Below the pieces are notes generated by a model. The model was not told where the DNA came from, searched no databases, and saw only the letters and a list, made by a program, of their open reading frames with translations. The translations under genes and the position numbers were made by a program. 64,000 bases of DNA, from positions 2,478,565 through 2,542,564 of the forward strand of contig NZ_KV917377.1 of assembly GCF_002019705.1 (NCBI RefSeq), in the 5' to 3' direction. This document shows positions 37,781-46,230 of the stretch, piece after piece. Within the stretch, counting starts at the first letter, position 1; every line of letters begins with the position of its first letter. This stretch comes from Shouchella patagoniensis. GTDB lineage: Bacteria; Bacillota; Bacilli; Bacillales; Bacillaceae_D.

Positions 37781-38533
37781 ATGACTAGTTCAACTGTTGT
37801 TACATTAGAAGTACATAATCAAGTTGCAACGATCACATTAAACAGACCAGAAGTAAAAAACGCATTAAACCAAGCAGCACACGAACAACTTTACAGCGCA
37901 TTTGAAAAAGCGAATGAGGATGACCGTGTCCGTGTTATTGTTTTGACAGGCAGTGGCAATGCCTTTTGTTCCGGTGCAGATTTAAAAGAGGTTGATTTAA
38001 ATGACATTGAGAATTTTAATTACGGCCGAGTGCTTCGTGAAACGTACAACCGCTTCATTACCTTACTAATGAATATTGGAAAACCAATTATCGCACATAT
38101 CAACGGGATTGCTGTAGGTGCAGGACTTAGTATCGCTCTCGCCTGTGATTTCCGGGTTGCTTCACCACAAGCGAAATTTGGTCTTGGTTTTCTTGCGATT
38201 GGTCTCGTTCCAGATGCAGGTGCTTCCTACTTCTTACCTCGTCTTGTTGGTTTTCCAACCGCTCTAGAACTCGCAGTGAAAGGCACATTTGATGCATACG
38301 AAGCAAAATCAATCGGACTCATTAACAGCATTGATGACGTTGATTCTTATATAGAAAGATGTTTGAAGCTCCCTCCAACAGCTTATCGTTTAATGAAGCA
38401 AAATTTCCGTGAGAGCTTTGATCATCACCTCGCTGAAGTATTAGAAATGGAAGTCACCGCACAACGCGAAGCAAGCGAATCAAAAGAACACCGTTATGCT
38501 CTTGAACAATTTGTGAACAAAAGCCCTCGTTGA
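37781..38533 (+). CDS. Enoyl-CoA hydratase/isomerase family protein
   Basis: 250-residue crotonase-fold protein: GNAFCSGADLKEVD (oxyanion hole), HINGIAVGAGLSIALACDFRVAS (second oxyanion strand) and GLVPDAGASYFLPRLVG. At the catalytic Glu position of true hydratases there is an Asp-containing PDAG, as in PaaG/isomerase-like members, so the exact reaction is uncertain. It may supply the hydratase step missing from the fad operon. RBS TCAGGAGG at ATG 37781. Confidence 0.88.
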   Translation: MTSSTVVTLEVHNQVATITLNRPEVKNALNQAAHEQLYSAFEKANEDDRVRVIVLTGSGNAFCSGADLKEVDLNDIENFNYGRVLRETYNRFITLLMNIGKPIIAHINGIAVGAGLSIALACDFRVASPQAKFGLGFLAIGLVPDAGASYFLPRLVGFPTALELAVKGTFDAYEAKSIGLINSIDDVDSYIERCLKLPPTAYRLMKQNFRESFDHHLAEVLEMEVTAQREASESKEHRYALEQFVNKSPR

Positions 38534-38606
38534 TTCAGTCCTTTATAAAAAGTGTCCCCCCTATGTTATAGTGAATGTAGAGATTGCATCATAGGAGGAT
38601 AATCAT

Positions 38607-39356
38607 ATGAATGAAGCAGCAAAAACGTTAGATGGTTGGTATGTTTTACATGATTTCCGTAAAATAGATTGGAATTCATGGAAACAAGTTTCGTCAACCG
38701 AACGTGAGAAAATGATTCATGAATTTACATCTTTACTTACTAAATGGGACGAGACAGAAAAGGCGGAAAAAGGGAGTCACGCTCTTTATTCCATTGTTGG
38801 GCAAAAAGCCGATTTAATGATTATGCTTTTGCGTCCAACTATGGAAGAATTAAACGAGATTGAACTTGCTTTTAACAAGTCAGGTCTAGCCGCATATACA
38901 ACGCCAACCTATTCGTATGTATCTGTTGTGGAATTAAGTAATTACTTAGCAGGCGATTCAAATGACGATCCTTACCAAAATCCACATGTTCGTGCTCGTC
39001 TATATCCACAGCTTCCACGCTTTAAACACGTATGCTTTTATCCAATGGACAAGCGTCGTGAAGGCGCAGATAACTGGTACATGCTACCAATGGATGAACG
39101 TAAAAATTTAATGCGGAGTCACGGAATGATTGGTAGAGGTTACGCTGGTCTTGTGAAACAGATTATCTCTGGTTCAGTTGGATTTGATGACTGGGAATGG
39201 GGAGTTACTCTCTTTTCTGACGATGTCCTGCAATTTAAAAAGCTTGTCTATGAAATGCGCTTTGATGAGGTATCTGCTCGTTATGGCGAGTTTGGCTCCT
39301 TTTATGTCGGTAATATTCTCCCATCAGAACAACTTAGTGCCTATTTCCATGTATAA
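38607..39356 (+). CDS. hemQ: Coproheme decarboxylase HemQ
   Basis: Last step of the coproporphyrin-dependent haem pathway of Gram-positives: converts coproheme to haem b. The 249-residue chlorite-dismutase-fold protein has [14 protein letters not shown] (catalytic Tyr near 145) and [10 protein letters not shown] (proximal His near 172). RBS TAGGAGG before ATG 38607. B. subtilis ywfI is in the same place. Its terminator has been split by an insertion sequence. Confidence 0.95.
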   Translation: MNEAAKTLDGWYVLHDFRKIDWNSWKQVSSTEREKMIHEFTSLLTKWDETEKAEKGSHALYSIVGQKADLMIMLLRPTMEELNEIELAFNKSGLAAYTTPTYSYVSVVELSNYLAGDSNDDPYQNPHVRARLYPQLPRFKHVCFYPMDKRREGADNWYMLPMDERKNLMRSHGMIGRGYAGLVKQIISGSVGFDDWEWGVTLFSDDVLQFKKLVYEMRFDEVSARYGEFGSFYVGNILPSEQLSAYFHV

Positions 39357-39360
39357 AAAC

Positions 39361-39381
39361 AAAAAAAAACCTCTGAGATTA
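39361..39381. terminator. Left half of a split bidirectional terminator
   Basis: A9 followed by CCTCTGAGATTA. The matching half is at 40862-40882. Joined, and counting the target duplication once, they give an 11-bp stem with one mismatch between A- and T-tracts. The IS element has separated the arms. Confidence 0.75.
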
Positions 39382-39390
39382 TGAACTGTA

Positions 39391-39437
39391 ACCCGAAAAA
39401 TGGACACTTTAAAAAAGTCCATCTTTCGGGTTTTTTG
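39391..39437 (+). terminator. Hairpin just inside the left IS end
   Basis: ACCCGAAAAATGGAC (39391-39405) pairs with GTCCATCTTTCGGGT (39417-39431), 14 of 15 positions, then TTTTTT. It would stop incoming hemQ transcription from entering the transposase gene, and it also replaces the terminator the element has broken. Confidence 0.7.
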
Positions 39438-39498
39438 TGTTCTTTTTTACAACAGACCCGTTATAATCAAATCAAATGAGAAGAACGGGGAATGAAAA

Positions 39499-39924
39499 AT
39501 GAGTAAACGAATTTTTACTACCTTTGAACAACAACAGTTAGAGAGTCATCCATCTGTTCATCATGTTTCTGATCGTTCAATTAGTTATTCAGCCGATTTT
39601 AAGGTGAAAGCTGTTCGAGAAAATCTTTCAGGAAAAGGACCAACGGCTATTTTTCTCGATCATGAATTTGATTTAGAGGTCATAGGTTCTGATAAACCTA
39701 AAGAATGTTTAAAACGATGGAGATCGATCTATAAAAGCTATGGAGAAGAGGGATTTTATACAGAGCGTCGGGGGAAGGGGAGCACAGGGCGTCCTTCTTC
39801 AAAAGTCTTAACGGCAGAAGAAAAATTAAAAAAAGCGGAAGCGCGTATAGCCCTCTTAGAGATGGAGAATGATTTTCTAAAAAAGCTCGACGAACTAGAA
39901 AGGCAGGCGAAGAAGAAGCATTAA
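39499..39924 (+). CDS. IS150-like transposase OrfA
   Basis: 141-residue DNA-binding part of the transposase. It has a helix-turn-helix region (SADFKVKAVRENLSG, about 31-45), a W-R block (ECLKRWRSIYKSYGEEGF) and a C-terminal coiled coil with heptad leucines. The slippery heptamer A-AAA-AAG (39879-39885) is in frame near the end; GGAG lies 11 nt upstream as a likely stimulator. ATG 39499. Confidence 0.88.
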   Translation: MSKRIFTTFEQQQLESHPSVHHVSDRSISYSADFKVKAVRENLSGKGPTAIFLDHEFDLEVIGSDKPKECLKRWRSIYKSYGEEGFYTERRGKGSTGRPSSKVLTAEEKLKKAEARIALLEMENDFLKKLDELERQAKKKH

Positions 39925-40823
39925 CTCTATCAGAGTCGTTTCAGTTAATCGAACAAACCATTAGAAAATACCAGCTTAAAGGAATGGTCACCTTTCTTTG
40001 TGAAATGGCAGGAGTAAAACGTACAAGCTACTACGCGTGGTTATCATCTGAAGACAAGCGTATTCAACGTGAGCAATGTGATGAAGCAGATTACAAACTT
40101 CTTAATACCCTTTACGAACAAGGAAAGAAAAAAGATGGTGGACGTCAATTAAAGATGAAATTAGAGCATGATTATGGAGTAACGATGAACCTAAAGAAAA
40201 TTTTCCGTCTAACCCGGAAGTTTCATATTCAAGCCACCATCCGTAGAAAAAATCCTTATAAACAATTGGCTAAAGCAACCCAAGAACACAAAACGTGTAC
40301 AAACCTTGTTAATCGAAAGTTTGTTCAACTACCAGGTGCCGTCTTACTGACAGATATTACGTACTTATATTTGGCTGATGGAACAAAGGTCTATTTCTCA
40401 TGTGTCAAAGACGGAACAACACGAGAAATAGTTGCGCATTATTTATCTACATCCTTAGGAATGAGCATTGTCTATAAGACTCTCCAGCGGTTAAAAGACG
40501 TTTCGGACGGAAATCTTCTCCCTGGTGCACTCCTTCATTCGGATCAAGGCTTTCATTACACACATCCTGTGTACCAAAAACGGGTAAAAAAACTTGGATT
40601 GACACAATCCATGTCTCGCAGAGGGAACTGCCTAGATAATGCATCAATGGAATCCTTCTTCGGACTTTTCAAAGATCACGTACAAGCTAAAGCGTGCAGG
40701 ACGTTGTTTGAACTGAAAAGCAAAGTCGAAGACTTTATTGACTATTATAATTCTGATCGTTATCAATGGGGATTAAAAAGAATGACCCCGGAACAATACC
40801 GAGGTCATTTACTAGCTGCATAA
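39885..40823 (+). CDS. IS150-like transposase OrfB (DDE catalytic part, made by -1 frameshift)
   Basis: This frame is open from the slippery site at 39885, so a -1 slip gives an OrfAB fusion of about 440 residues. A stand-alone start may be ATG 39984 (MVTFLCEMAGVKRTSYYAW). The rve integrase core has DDE residues in LLTDITYL, HSDQGFHY and ASMESFFG. The C-terminus DYYNSDRYQWGLKRMTPEQY is typical. All key residues are present. Confidence 0.9.
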   Translation, partial: ARRTRKAGEEEALTLSESFQLIEQTIRKYQLKGMVTFLCEMAGVKRTSYYAWLSSEDKRIQREQCDEADYKLLNTLYEQGKKKDGGRQLKMKLEHDYGVTMNLKKIFRLTRKFHIQATIRRKNPYKQLAKATQEHKTCTNLVNRKFVQLPGAVLLTDITYLYLADGTKVYFSCVKDGTTREIVAHYLSTSLGMSIVYKTLQRLKDVSDGNLLPGALLHSDQGFHYTHPVYQKRVKKLGLTQSMSRRGNCLDNASMESFFGLFKDHVQAKACRTLFELKSKVEDFIDYYNSDRYQWGLKRMTPEQYRGHLLAA

Positions 40824-40861
40824 AGGTTTTTTTAACTGTCTATTAAAAAGGGTACAGTTCA

Positions 40862-40882
40862 TTAAAATCTCAAAGGTTTTTT
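40862..40882. terminator. Right half of a split bidirectional terminator
   Basis: TTAAAATCTCAAAGGTTTTTT; complements the half at 39361-39381. It would have served both hemQ and yidC2. In its present state yidC2 lacks a hairpin directly downstream. Confidence 0.7.
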
Positions 40883-40887
40883 GTTTA

Positions 40888-41682
40888 TTATGCTTTATCT
40901 TTTTTCAGTTCTTCTTTCGTCATGTTTGGACGTACAATAATAAAGTACGTTTGTACAATCATAAAGATATTCCCAATTACCCAGTACAAAGCAAGAGCAG
41001 ATGGAAGTGTTAAACCAGCAATAATAATCATAACTGGCATAATCCAAAGCATGATTGTCATTGGATTTGGCATTCCTTCACCCATTGGGTTTGCAGGCAT
41101 TTGGCTCATTGACATTTTAAACTGAACAAACGTTGTAATACCAGCAATGAAAGGCAAGACTGGATCCATTTGTCCGAGGTTAAACCAAAGGAAATCACTT
41201 TCAGGCCCTTGCCCAATTGCCTCTGTACGCATAATGGCAAAATAAAGCGCCATAACAATTGGAATCTGTACAAGAGCCGGCAAACAACCTGCTGCTGGAT
41301 TTACACCGTGCTTTTGATAAAGACCGATCATTTCCGATTGCACTTCTTTTTGTTTCTCCGGATTACCTGCTGCTTTTTTCATCCGTTCTTGAATATCTTG
41401 CATTTCAGGGCGCAGCGCTTGCATCGCACGTGAACTCTTTTGTGATTTTAATGCTAAAGGTAAAATGAGCAAACGGATAAAAATCGTTACAATCACAATT
41501 CCCCACCCAAAATGGCCTCCAGTTAAATCTGAAAAAAACGTAATAAGAAATGACATTGGGTAAACAAAAAATGAATCCCAGAACCCTTCTGAGTCTGCTG
41601 TAATTGGCTTGTCCAAGCCACATGCTGACAGCACTAGCGCCATCATGACTACGCTAAGCGTAAGCATTAATTTTCTATTCAT
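40888..41682 (-). CDS. yidC2: Membrane protein insertase YidC2/MisCB-like lipoprotein
   Basis: Inserts and folds membrane proteins. The 264-residue protein has a lipobox (VLSACG, lipidated Cys near 21), five hydrophobic segments and the conserved hydrophilic-groove region VTIFIRLLILPLALKSQ with an Arg. It ends KKDKA. A small leader ORF with MifM-like features precedes it by 42 bp; B. subtilis yqjG (MisCB) has the same arrangement, so I choose this paralogue rather than SpoIIIJ. AAAGGAGG is 11 nt before ATG 41682 and lies in a stem with the leader ORF. Confidence 0.93.
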   Translation of the reverse strand: MNRKLMLTLSVVMMALVLSACGLDKPITADSEGFWDSFFVYPMSFLITFFSDLTGGHFGWGIVIVTIFIRLLILPLALKSQKSSRAMQALRPEMQDIQERMKKAAGNPEKQKEVQSEMIGLYQKHGVNPAAGCLPALVQIPIVMALYFAIMRTEAIGQGPESDFLWFNLGQMDPVLPFIAGITTFVQFKMSMSQMPANPMGEGMPNPMTIMLWIMPVMIIIAGLTLPSALALYWVIGNIFMIVQTYFIIVRPNMTKEELKKDKA

Positions 41683-41695
41683 CTGTATTGCATCC

Positions 41696-41739
41696 TCCTT
41701 TGTTGTCTTTACAAGCTGATTTTCTTAGACAACAAAGAA
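41696..41739 (-). promoter_or_regulatory. SD-sequestering stem between leader ORF and yidC2
   Basis: TTCTTTGTTGTCT (41739-41727, last codons and stop of the leader ORF) pairs with AGACAACAAAGGA (41708-41696) over 13 positions, eleven of them Watson-Crick without a break, one G-U. The right arm includes the 5' half of the yidC2 Shine-Dalgarno. A ribosome stalled at the end of the leader ORF would unfold it. Confidence 0.78.
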
Positions 41740-41985
41740 CGGGTCGTCATCATCTTGACAGCTTTTTTCCCTAAGCCCTGGAATTTTTGGTCTTACTTGA
41801 ATAAGTACAGGCGGCAAAGGCACCGTTTTTACACGACCGGTTGTGTCTGTATCAAGCACCGTACGGTTCATTCGTAGATGTATGCGGTGCAATCGAATAT
41901 TTTCATATGCCATACACGCCAGAATTGGCATCACAAGACCAACACTAATCCACAAAAACAGTAGCTCAATAAACACATCAACCAT
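41725..41985 (-). CDS. MifM-like leader peptide (candidate translation-arrest sensor)
   Basis: 86-residue protein with one N-terminal membrane segment (about 4-25, acidic before, Arg/His-rich after, so N-out/C-in), a linker, and a C-terminal region IQVRPKIPG (62-70), LREKSCQ, DDDD (78-81), PFFVV. B. subtilis MifM, which controls yidC2 (yqjG), is 95 residues with an N-terminal membrane segment and an acidic C-terminal arrest region (NDEEDAG). Overall sequence identity is low; the architecture and neighbour are the same. RBS AAGGAGG 10 nt before ATG 41985. Arrest is inferred. Confidence 0.78.
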   Translation of the reverse strand: MVDVFIELLFLWISVGLVMPILACMAYENIRLHRIHLRMNRTVLDTDTTGRVKTVPLPPVLIQVRPKIPGLREKSCQDDDDPFFVV

Positions 41986-42026
41986 GCCTTATCCGCCTCC
42001 TTCCCGTTTCGATTCACAATATTTCC

Positions 42027-42055
42027 ATCTTACCATACTCAAATGCCAAGAACAA
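42027..42055 (-). promoter_or_regulatory. Possible promoter of leader ORF-yidC2
   Basis: Minus-strand TTGTTC (42050-42055), 17-bp spacer, TAAGAT (42027-42032), 42 bp before the leader ORF. Moderate match. No terminator lies between yhaP and this point, so read-through from yhaP is also possible. Confidence 0.4.
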
Positions 42056-42072
42056 ACTAGTTTCGTACAATA

Positions 42073-43323
42073 CTATTTTTCTTTTTTCGACAAGGCTAGT
42101 GCCTGTTTAATCCCCTCTTTAAAAGAAAGTTTGCCATACATAAGCACTCCACCTTTGTAAACACGAGCGGCCAAATAATTTACTAGCACTACACTAACGA
42201 GTAAAATGGCAATGAGTAGCACAATTTCCCATCCCGCAATGACCCCAGACCCGATGCGCATAACTAATAATTGAGGCGTAAAAAATGGAATATAAGATGC
42301 CACTGTCATAAATGCTGCGTCTGCATTGTTTAATCCGAAAGTGACTAGGAAGAAACCAATCATCGCCAAATAAATTAATGGTTGCACTGCTTGTTGAACA
42401 TCCTCTGTCCGACTAACAAGAGCGCCAAGCATTGCTGCAATTCCCCCAAACAAAAAGTACCCTAATACGAGAACAAGTAAAGCATAGCCGATAAGAGATA
42501 TGTCAATAAAATCACCAGATAAATAATCTAAGAAGTTATTACCACCAATGGTCGCACCGATAATAAGCGCAACAACGATGCTAAGAATATTAATAAAAGC
42601 AACTAGAGCAATACCGACGAGCTTACCAAACATTTGCACAATCGGATTTACACTTGAAACAATTAATTCCATGACCCGGGAGGATTTTTCAGTTGCCACT
42701 TCTGTCGCAATCATAGAACTATACGTAATGATGATGAAAAACAACACATAGGAAACACCCAATATCGTAAAGTATGACCGCATTTCCATCGCTTCTGTTT
42801 CTACCGTTTCTCCTTCTCCTAATGCTGACTGTTCAAATGTAATTGGTTGAAAGACAGTAGCTAACTGCTCCTCATCAATATCAAGCTCACTTGTCAGCAC
42901 ACCTTCTTTTATCCGTTGAACTTCTTGTTCAACGCCCATTGCAAATGCTGAATCGCCGCCATAAAGCTCAGCATTTAGTGTTTCTGCCGTACCACTTAAT
43001 TGCAATACACCTGCATATTCACCTTCACGAGCCTCCTCAATCACTTGCTCTACAGGCTCTTCAATTAACTGAAAACGATAGGATCCTTCATCACTCGGTG
43101 CAGCAAGCATTTCTGCAATTCCATTGGCATCTTCTGTTTCATCAATAACGGCGATATGATCCATTTCTTGACTGGCATCGTCACTTGAAAATAGATCGAT
43201 AATCGTTGAAATGTTTGTTATACCAATGATTAAAACCATAATAACAATGGTTGATATAAAAAATGACTTGGCTTTTAATCGGCCAGATGCGGTATGTGAG
43301 ACAATTGTCCAAAAATTATTCAT
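42073..43323 (-). CDS. yhaP: ABC-2 exporter permease (YhaP/NatB-like)
   Basis: 416-residue membrane subunit: an N-terminal membrane helix, a large extracytoplasmic acidic domain (about 50-180) and five or six C-terminal helices with ATEVATEKSSRVMELIVSS (cytoplasmic coupling segment). NatB-type proteins export sodium; YhaP is the B. subtilis relative. ATG 43323 is 8 nt after AGGAGG and overlaps the yhaQ stop by 8 bp. Confidence 0.9.
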   Translation of the reverse strand: MNNFWTIVSHTASGRLKAKSFFISTIVIMVLIIGITNISTIIDLFSSDDASQEMDHIAVIDETEDANGIAEMLAAPSDEGSYRFQLIEEPVEQVIEEAREGEYAGVLQLSGTAETLNAELYGGDSAFAMGVEQEVQRIKEGVLTSELDIDEEQLATVFQPITFEQSALGEGETVETEAMEMRSYFTILGVSYVLFFIIITYSSMIATEVATEKSSRVMELIVSSVNPIVQMFGKLVGIALVAFINILSIVVALIIGATIGGNNFLDYLSGDFIDISLIGYALLVLVLGYFLFGGIAAMLGALVSRTEDVQQAVQPLIYLAMIGFFLVTFGLNNADAAFMTVASYIPFFTPQLLVMRIGSGVIAGWEIVLLIAILLVSVVLVNYLAARVYKGGVLMYGKLSFKEGIKQALALSKKEK

Positions 43324-44218
43324 CTGCATCTCCTCCTACTTTATCAATGAAAATATCGTGTAAGCTTGGCTCTTCCACTTCAAATTTGCGGACAAACCCT
43401 TTTGCAGCTACTTGTTGAAAGACATCCTTGGCTTTTTCTTCACTTTCCACTTGAATAGATACGCCGTTTTTTGCTTCCGTATACTTTTGTACATGCTGAT
43501 CTTCCTTTAAAAAGGACAAGTCATAATCTGCACGGATAGAAATGGATTTCATTCCGTAACTACGCTTAATCTCATTCAGATTTCCTTGTAATACCGCTTT
43601 TCCTTTTTTAAGCATGATAATGTCTTCACACATTTCCTCGACATTACGCATTTGGTGACTTGAAAACACAATCGTCGTTCCTTGGTCTTGCAAGTAGCGA
43701 ACGGCATCCTTCAACATATCTGAATTTACTGGATCTAGACCACTAAATGGTTCATCTAAAATGAGCAACTCTGGCTTATGTAAAACAGCGGCAATAAATT
43801 GGATTTTTTGTTGATTTCCTTTTGACAACTCTTCTACTTTTTTATTTTCATACTCTTCTGCTTTAAAACGATTTAACCATGACTTCATCTCTTCTAAGAT
43901 CGCGCCTTTTTTCATCCCTTTTAGTTTTGCGAGATACGTAAGCTGATCGCGCACAGTGATCTTAGGATACAGACCCCGTTCCTCAGGTAAGTAGCCGATT
44001 AAATTGGTTTGCTTATACGATAAACGTTGATTGTTCCATGTCACTTCACCCTCCGTTGGATCAAGCAAACCGAGGATCATACGGAATGTTGTTGTTTTAC
44101 CTGCTCCATTCGCCCCAAGCATACCAAACATACTTCCTTTTTCCACTGTTAATGTAATGCCATCAACCGCTTTATGCTCATTAAATCTCTTTTTTACATC
44201 ATTAATAATAAGTGTCAT
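43316..44218 (-). CDS. yhaQ: ABC transporter ATPase (YhaQ/NatA-like)
   Basis: 300-residue ATPase: Walker A GANGAGKTT, signature LSKGNQQK, Walker B LLILDEPFSGLD, H-loop SSHQ, and a C-terminal regulatory extension ending SLHDIFIDKVGGDADE. Pairs with YhaP. ATG 44218 follows GAGAGGAAG and overlaps the previous ATPase gene by 17 bp. NatA homology suggests Na+ extrusion, useful for an alkaliphile, but this is inference. Confidence 0.93.
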   Translation of the reverse strand: MTLIINDVKKRFNEHKAVDGITLTVEKGSMFGMLGANGAGKTTTFRMILGLLDPTEGEVTWNNQRLSYKQTNLIGYLPEERGLYPKITVRDQLTYLAKLKGMKKGAILEEMKSWLNRFKAEEYENKKVEELSKGNQQKIQFIAAVLHKPELLILDEPFSGLDPVNSDMLKDAVRYLQDQGTTIVFSSHQMRNVEEMCEDIIMLKKGKAVLQGNLNEIKRSYGMKSISIRADYDLSFLKEDQHVQKYTEAKNGVSIQVESEEKAKDVFQQVAAKGFVRKFEVEEPSLHDIFIDKVGGDADE

Positions 44219-45083
44219 TAACTTCCTCTCCTTCTTTTAATAAAATTCGTAAAATTTCCGCCACCTTCAGCGATTGTTTCATTGTTATTTCCAACCCTAA
44301 TCGATTCATGTCGGATTCCGTTTGACTTCGATTGTCAGAAATAATCTCTACTTGCGGTCCTCTCTGTATTACGTAGGTTATCCCGGTAAGGTTTCGTACG
44401 ACCTCAAGTTGCTCATTCGTCCAAAAACGTGCGTAGTTCCTAAATAACGTATCTTTTTCATACCGAGCAACAATTGAACCCCGCTTCATAAGAAAAATGT
44501 AATCAGCATAATCCTTAATTTCATCAGCAACATGGGTCGCAAACAAAATGGCTCGCTTCGGATCGCCTTCCAGATAAGCAAGCCAATCTTCTTGCATTAA
44601 TTCTTGGGCGGCCATATCTACACCTGCGAGAGGTTCATCCATTATAAGAACCGTTGAATTCCTAGCTAATGCGAGAACCACTAGAACCCTACGTTGCATC
44701 CCGCCTGACATTTCTCCGACCGTCTTATTTAAAGGTAAGTTGTATCGTTTCACAAGTTTAGAAAATCTTTCATTATCCCAACCTCTAAATCCGACGGCAT
44801 GAATACTTGCTAAATGCTGTAATGTATATTTCTCAAATCCCTTAGAAGATTGGGGAACAAACGCTAAATGTTCTCTCCATTCTTCTTCCAATAGGTTAAA
44901 ACGGTCTATCATTCCTTTATCCGGTTGAATTAACCCTGCTATTGTTCGAATAAGTGAACTTTTACCAGAGCCATTTGTTCCTACAAGAACATTAACCGTA
45001 CCAGGTTCGATTGTTAATGAGAGTGGGCCTATCTTGAATTCGTTGCTTATTTTTTTCTCGATCTGATTACAAACAATCAACAT
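44202..45083 (-). CDS. ABC transporter ATPase of GntR-linked operon
   Basis: 293-residue ATPase with Walker A GTNGSGKSS, signature MSGGMQRR, Walker B LIMDEPLAGVD, H-loop ATHV, and a roughly 80-residue C-terminal extension (NEQLEVVRNLTGITYVIQRG in part). Its membrane partner is probably the protein at 45468. ATG 45083 follows AGGAGGAG and overlaps the gntR gene by 7 bp. Confidence 0.92.
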   Translation of the reverse strand: MLIVCNQIEKKISNEFKIGPLSLTIEPGTVNVLVGTNGSGKSSLIRTIAGLIQPDKGMIDRFNLLEEEWREHLAFVPQSSKGFEKYTLQHLASIHAVGFRGWDNERFSKLVKRYNLPLNKTVGEMSGGMQRRVLVVLALARNSTVLIMDEPLAGVDMAAQELMQEDWLAYLEGDPKRAILFATHVADEIKDYADYIFLMKRGSIVARYEKDTLFRNYARFWTNEQLEVVRNLTGITYVIQRGPQVEIISDNRSQTESDMNRLGLEITMKQSLKVAEILRILLKEGEEVNDTYY

Positions 45084-45475
45084 TCTTCTCCTCCTTTTTT
45101 AATAATGGAGAGAAATAACTTCGTTAACTCTTCCTCCGTAAAGCCATAGTTTCTTCCACTTACAATCGCTTGTTTTAATGCTTTTTCAACAGCATCCTGT
45201 TTCTTTTCCGACTGTTCTGCTTGATTTAGCTCATTGACAAACGTCCCTTTCCCTTGAATCGTTTTTATATAACCCTGTTGTTCCAAATTTTGATATGAGC
45301 GTCTCGTTGTAATAACACTACATGATAGCGATGTTGCCAGCTTTCGAATCGATGGCAACACTGTACCCGGAGGGAGGGTGCCACTTATAATTAACGACTT
45401 CAATTGTTCTTCTATTTGATCATAAATCGGTGTCCGACTCATCTCATCTAGCTGGATCGGTGGCAAATCAGACAT
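45077..45475 (-). CDS. GntR-family regulator, YtrA subfamily
   Basis: 132-residue regulator with an N-terminal winged helix (PIYDQIEEQLKSLIISG, PPGTVLPSIRKLATSLSCS, RRSYQNLEQQGYI) and only a short C-terminal dimerisation tail, the YtrA pattern. YtrA proteins repress ABC operons in response to cell-wall-active antibiotics. ATG 45475 follows AAAGG and overlaps the permease gene. The likely operator is at 46231. Confidence 0.92.
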   Translation of the reverse strand: MSDLPPIQLDEMSRTPIYDQIEEQLKSLIISGTLPPGTVLPSIRKLATSLSCSVITTRRSYQNLEQQGYIKTIQGKGTFVNELNQAEQSEKKQDAVEKALKQAIVSGRNYGFTEEELTKLFLSIIKKGGEEC

Positions 45476-46205
45476 GATAATCAACCTTTGTAAAAGTACG
45501 TTCAAACGCTTTAATAGTAGCCATAATTGTCAGGATAAAGAGAAGCAATAATCCAGTAATCGTCCAAAATGGATAATGGTAAATGAAATAATAAACAATT
45601 CCAAAGAACCAAAGATCGCTTCCCATTCCAACAATCGATAACACACCAATCAATCCGCCGATTAAAAGAAATGTACGAATCGTATCTTTCATTTTAATTT
45701 GATTAACTAATCGAGCTTCGGAAATGATGTAACTGACCGTTGATATGCCTGTTAACATGACCCATGCACTTATTAAATCTCCATAATGTCCATTCCAATT
45801 AAATTCTGACTGAATAATCAACGTTATACAGATTGATAAGATGAAAAAAACGTTAAAAAACATCACCCAAACGATGGCACTAAAGATGCTCCCCAAAGCT
45901 TTTTCCCTATGCTTCACGGCTATTAGTTTCAGGAGCACATATATATCCGGAACTGGTGTTTTTGCATATGGGTCACTTATCCGATAAGCATCCCCTCTTA
46001 TAATCAAGGCAGGATAGAAAATTAAAAGCAACAGAGGTAATAACCCTTGGACGAAATTAAGTTTGCCAGGAGCTTCTAAGCCTATATCCGTTATGAATAA
46101 GCCGATTAAACCACCATATACTACTGCCATCGCCACAACGCTCCACCACCGTTTTAACGGTGTATGGCGGAATTCAACCATCATTAACTTTATGCCAACC
46201 TTCAT
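45468..46205 (-). CDS. Membrane protein, probable ABC permease subunit
   Basis: 245-residue protein with about six hydrophobic helices and a cytoplasmic loop rich in charged residues (ISDPYAKTPVPDIYVLLKL). No clear family, but operon position (first gene, overlapped by gntR and ATPase) makes it the permease. ATG 46205 follows AAAAGGAAG; GTG 46223 six codons upstream is less likely. Confidence 0.75.
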   Translation of the reverse strand: MKVGIKLMMVEFRHTPLKRWWSVVAMAVVYGGLIGLFITDIGLEAPGKLNFVQGLLPLLLLIFYPALIIRGDAYRISDPYAKTPVPDIYVLLKLIAVKHREKALGSIFSAIVWVMFFNVFFILSICITLIIQSEFNWNGHYGDLISAWVMLTGISTVSYIISEARLVNQIKMKDTIRTFLLIGGLIGVLSIVGMGSDLWFFGIVYYFIYHYPFWTITGLLLLFILTIMATIKAFERTFTKVDYHV

Positions 46206-46230
46206 AAACAACTTCCTTTTCACTGTTTAT

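Larger units (their letters stand above)
39382..40861 (+). mobile_element. IS3-family insertion sequence (IS150-like), apparently intact
   Basis: 1480-bp element. The ends are imperfect inverted repeats starting TGAACTGTAACCC (left) and TGAACTGTACCC (right, complement), with GGACA/AGACA further in, as in the IS150 group. It is flanked by 3-bp direct repeats TTA (39379-39381 and 40862-40864). It carries orfA and orfB in the usual -1 arrangement, an A6G slippery site and all DDE residues. It interrupts the terminator between hemQ and yidC2. Confidence 0.92.
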
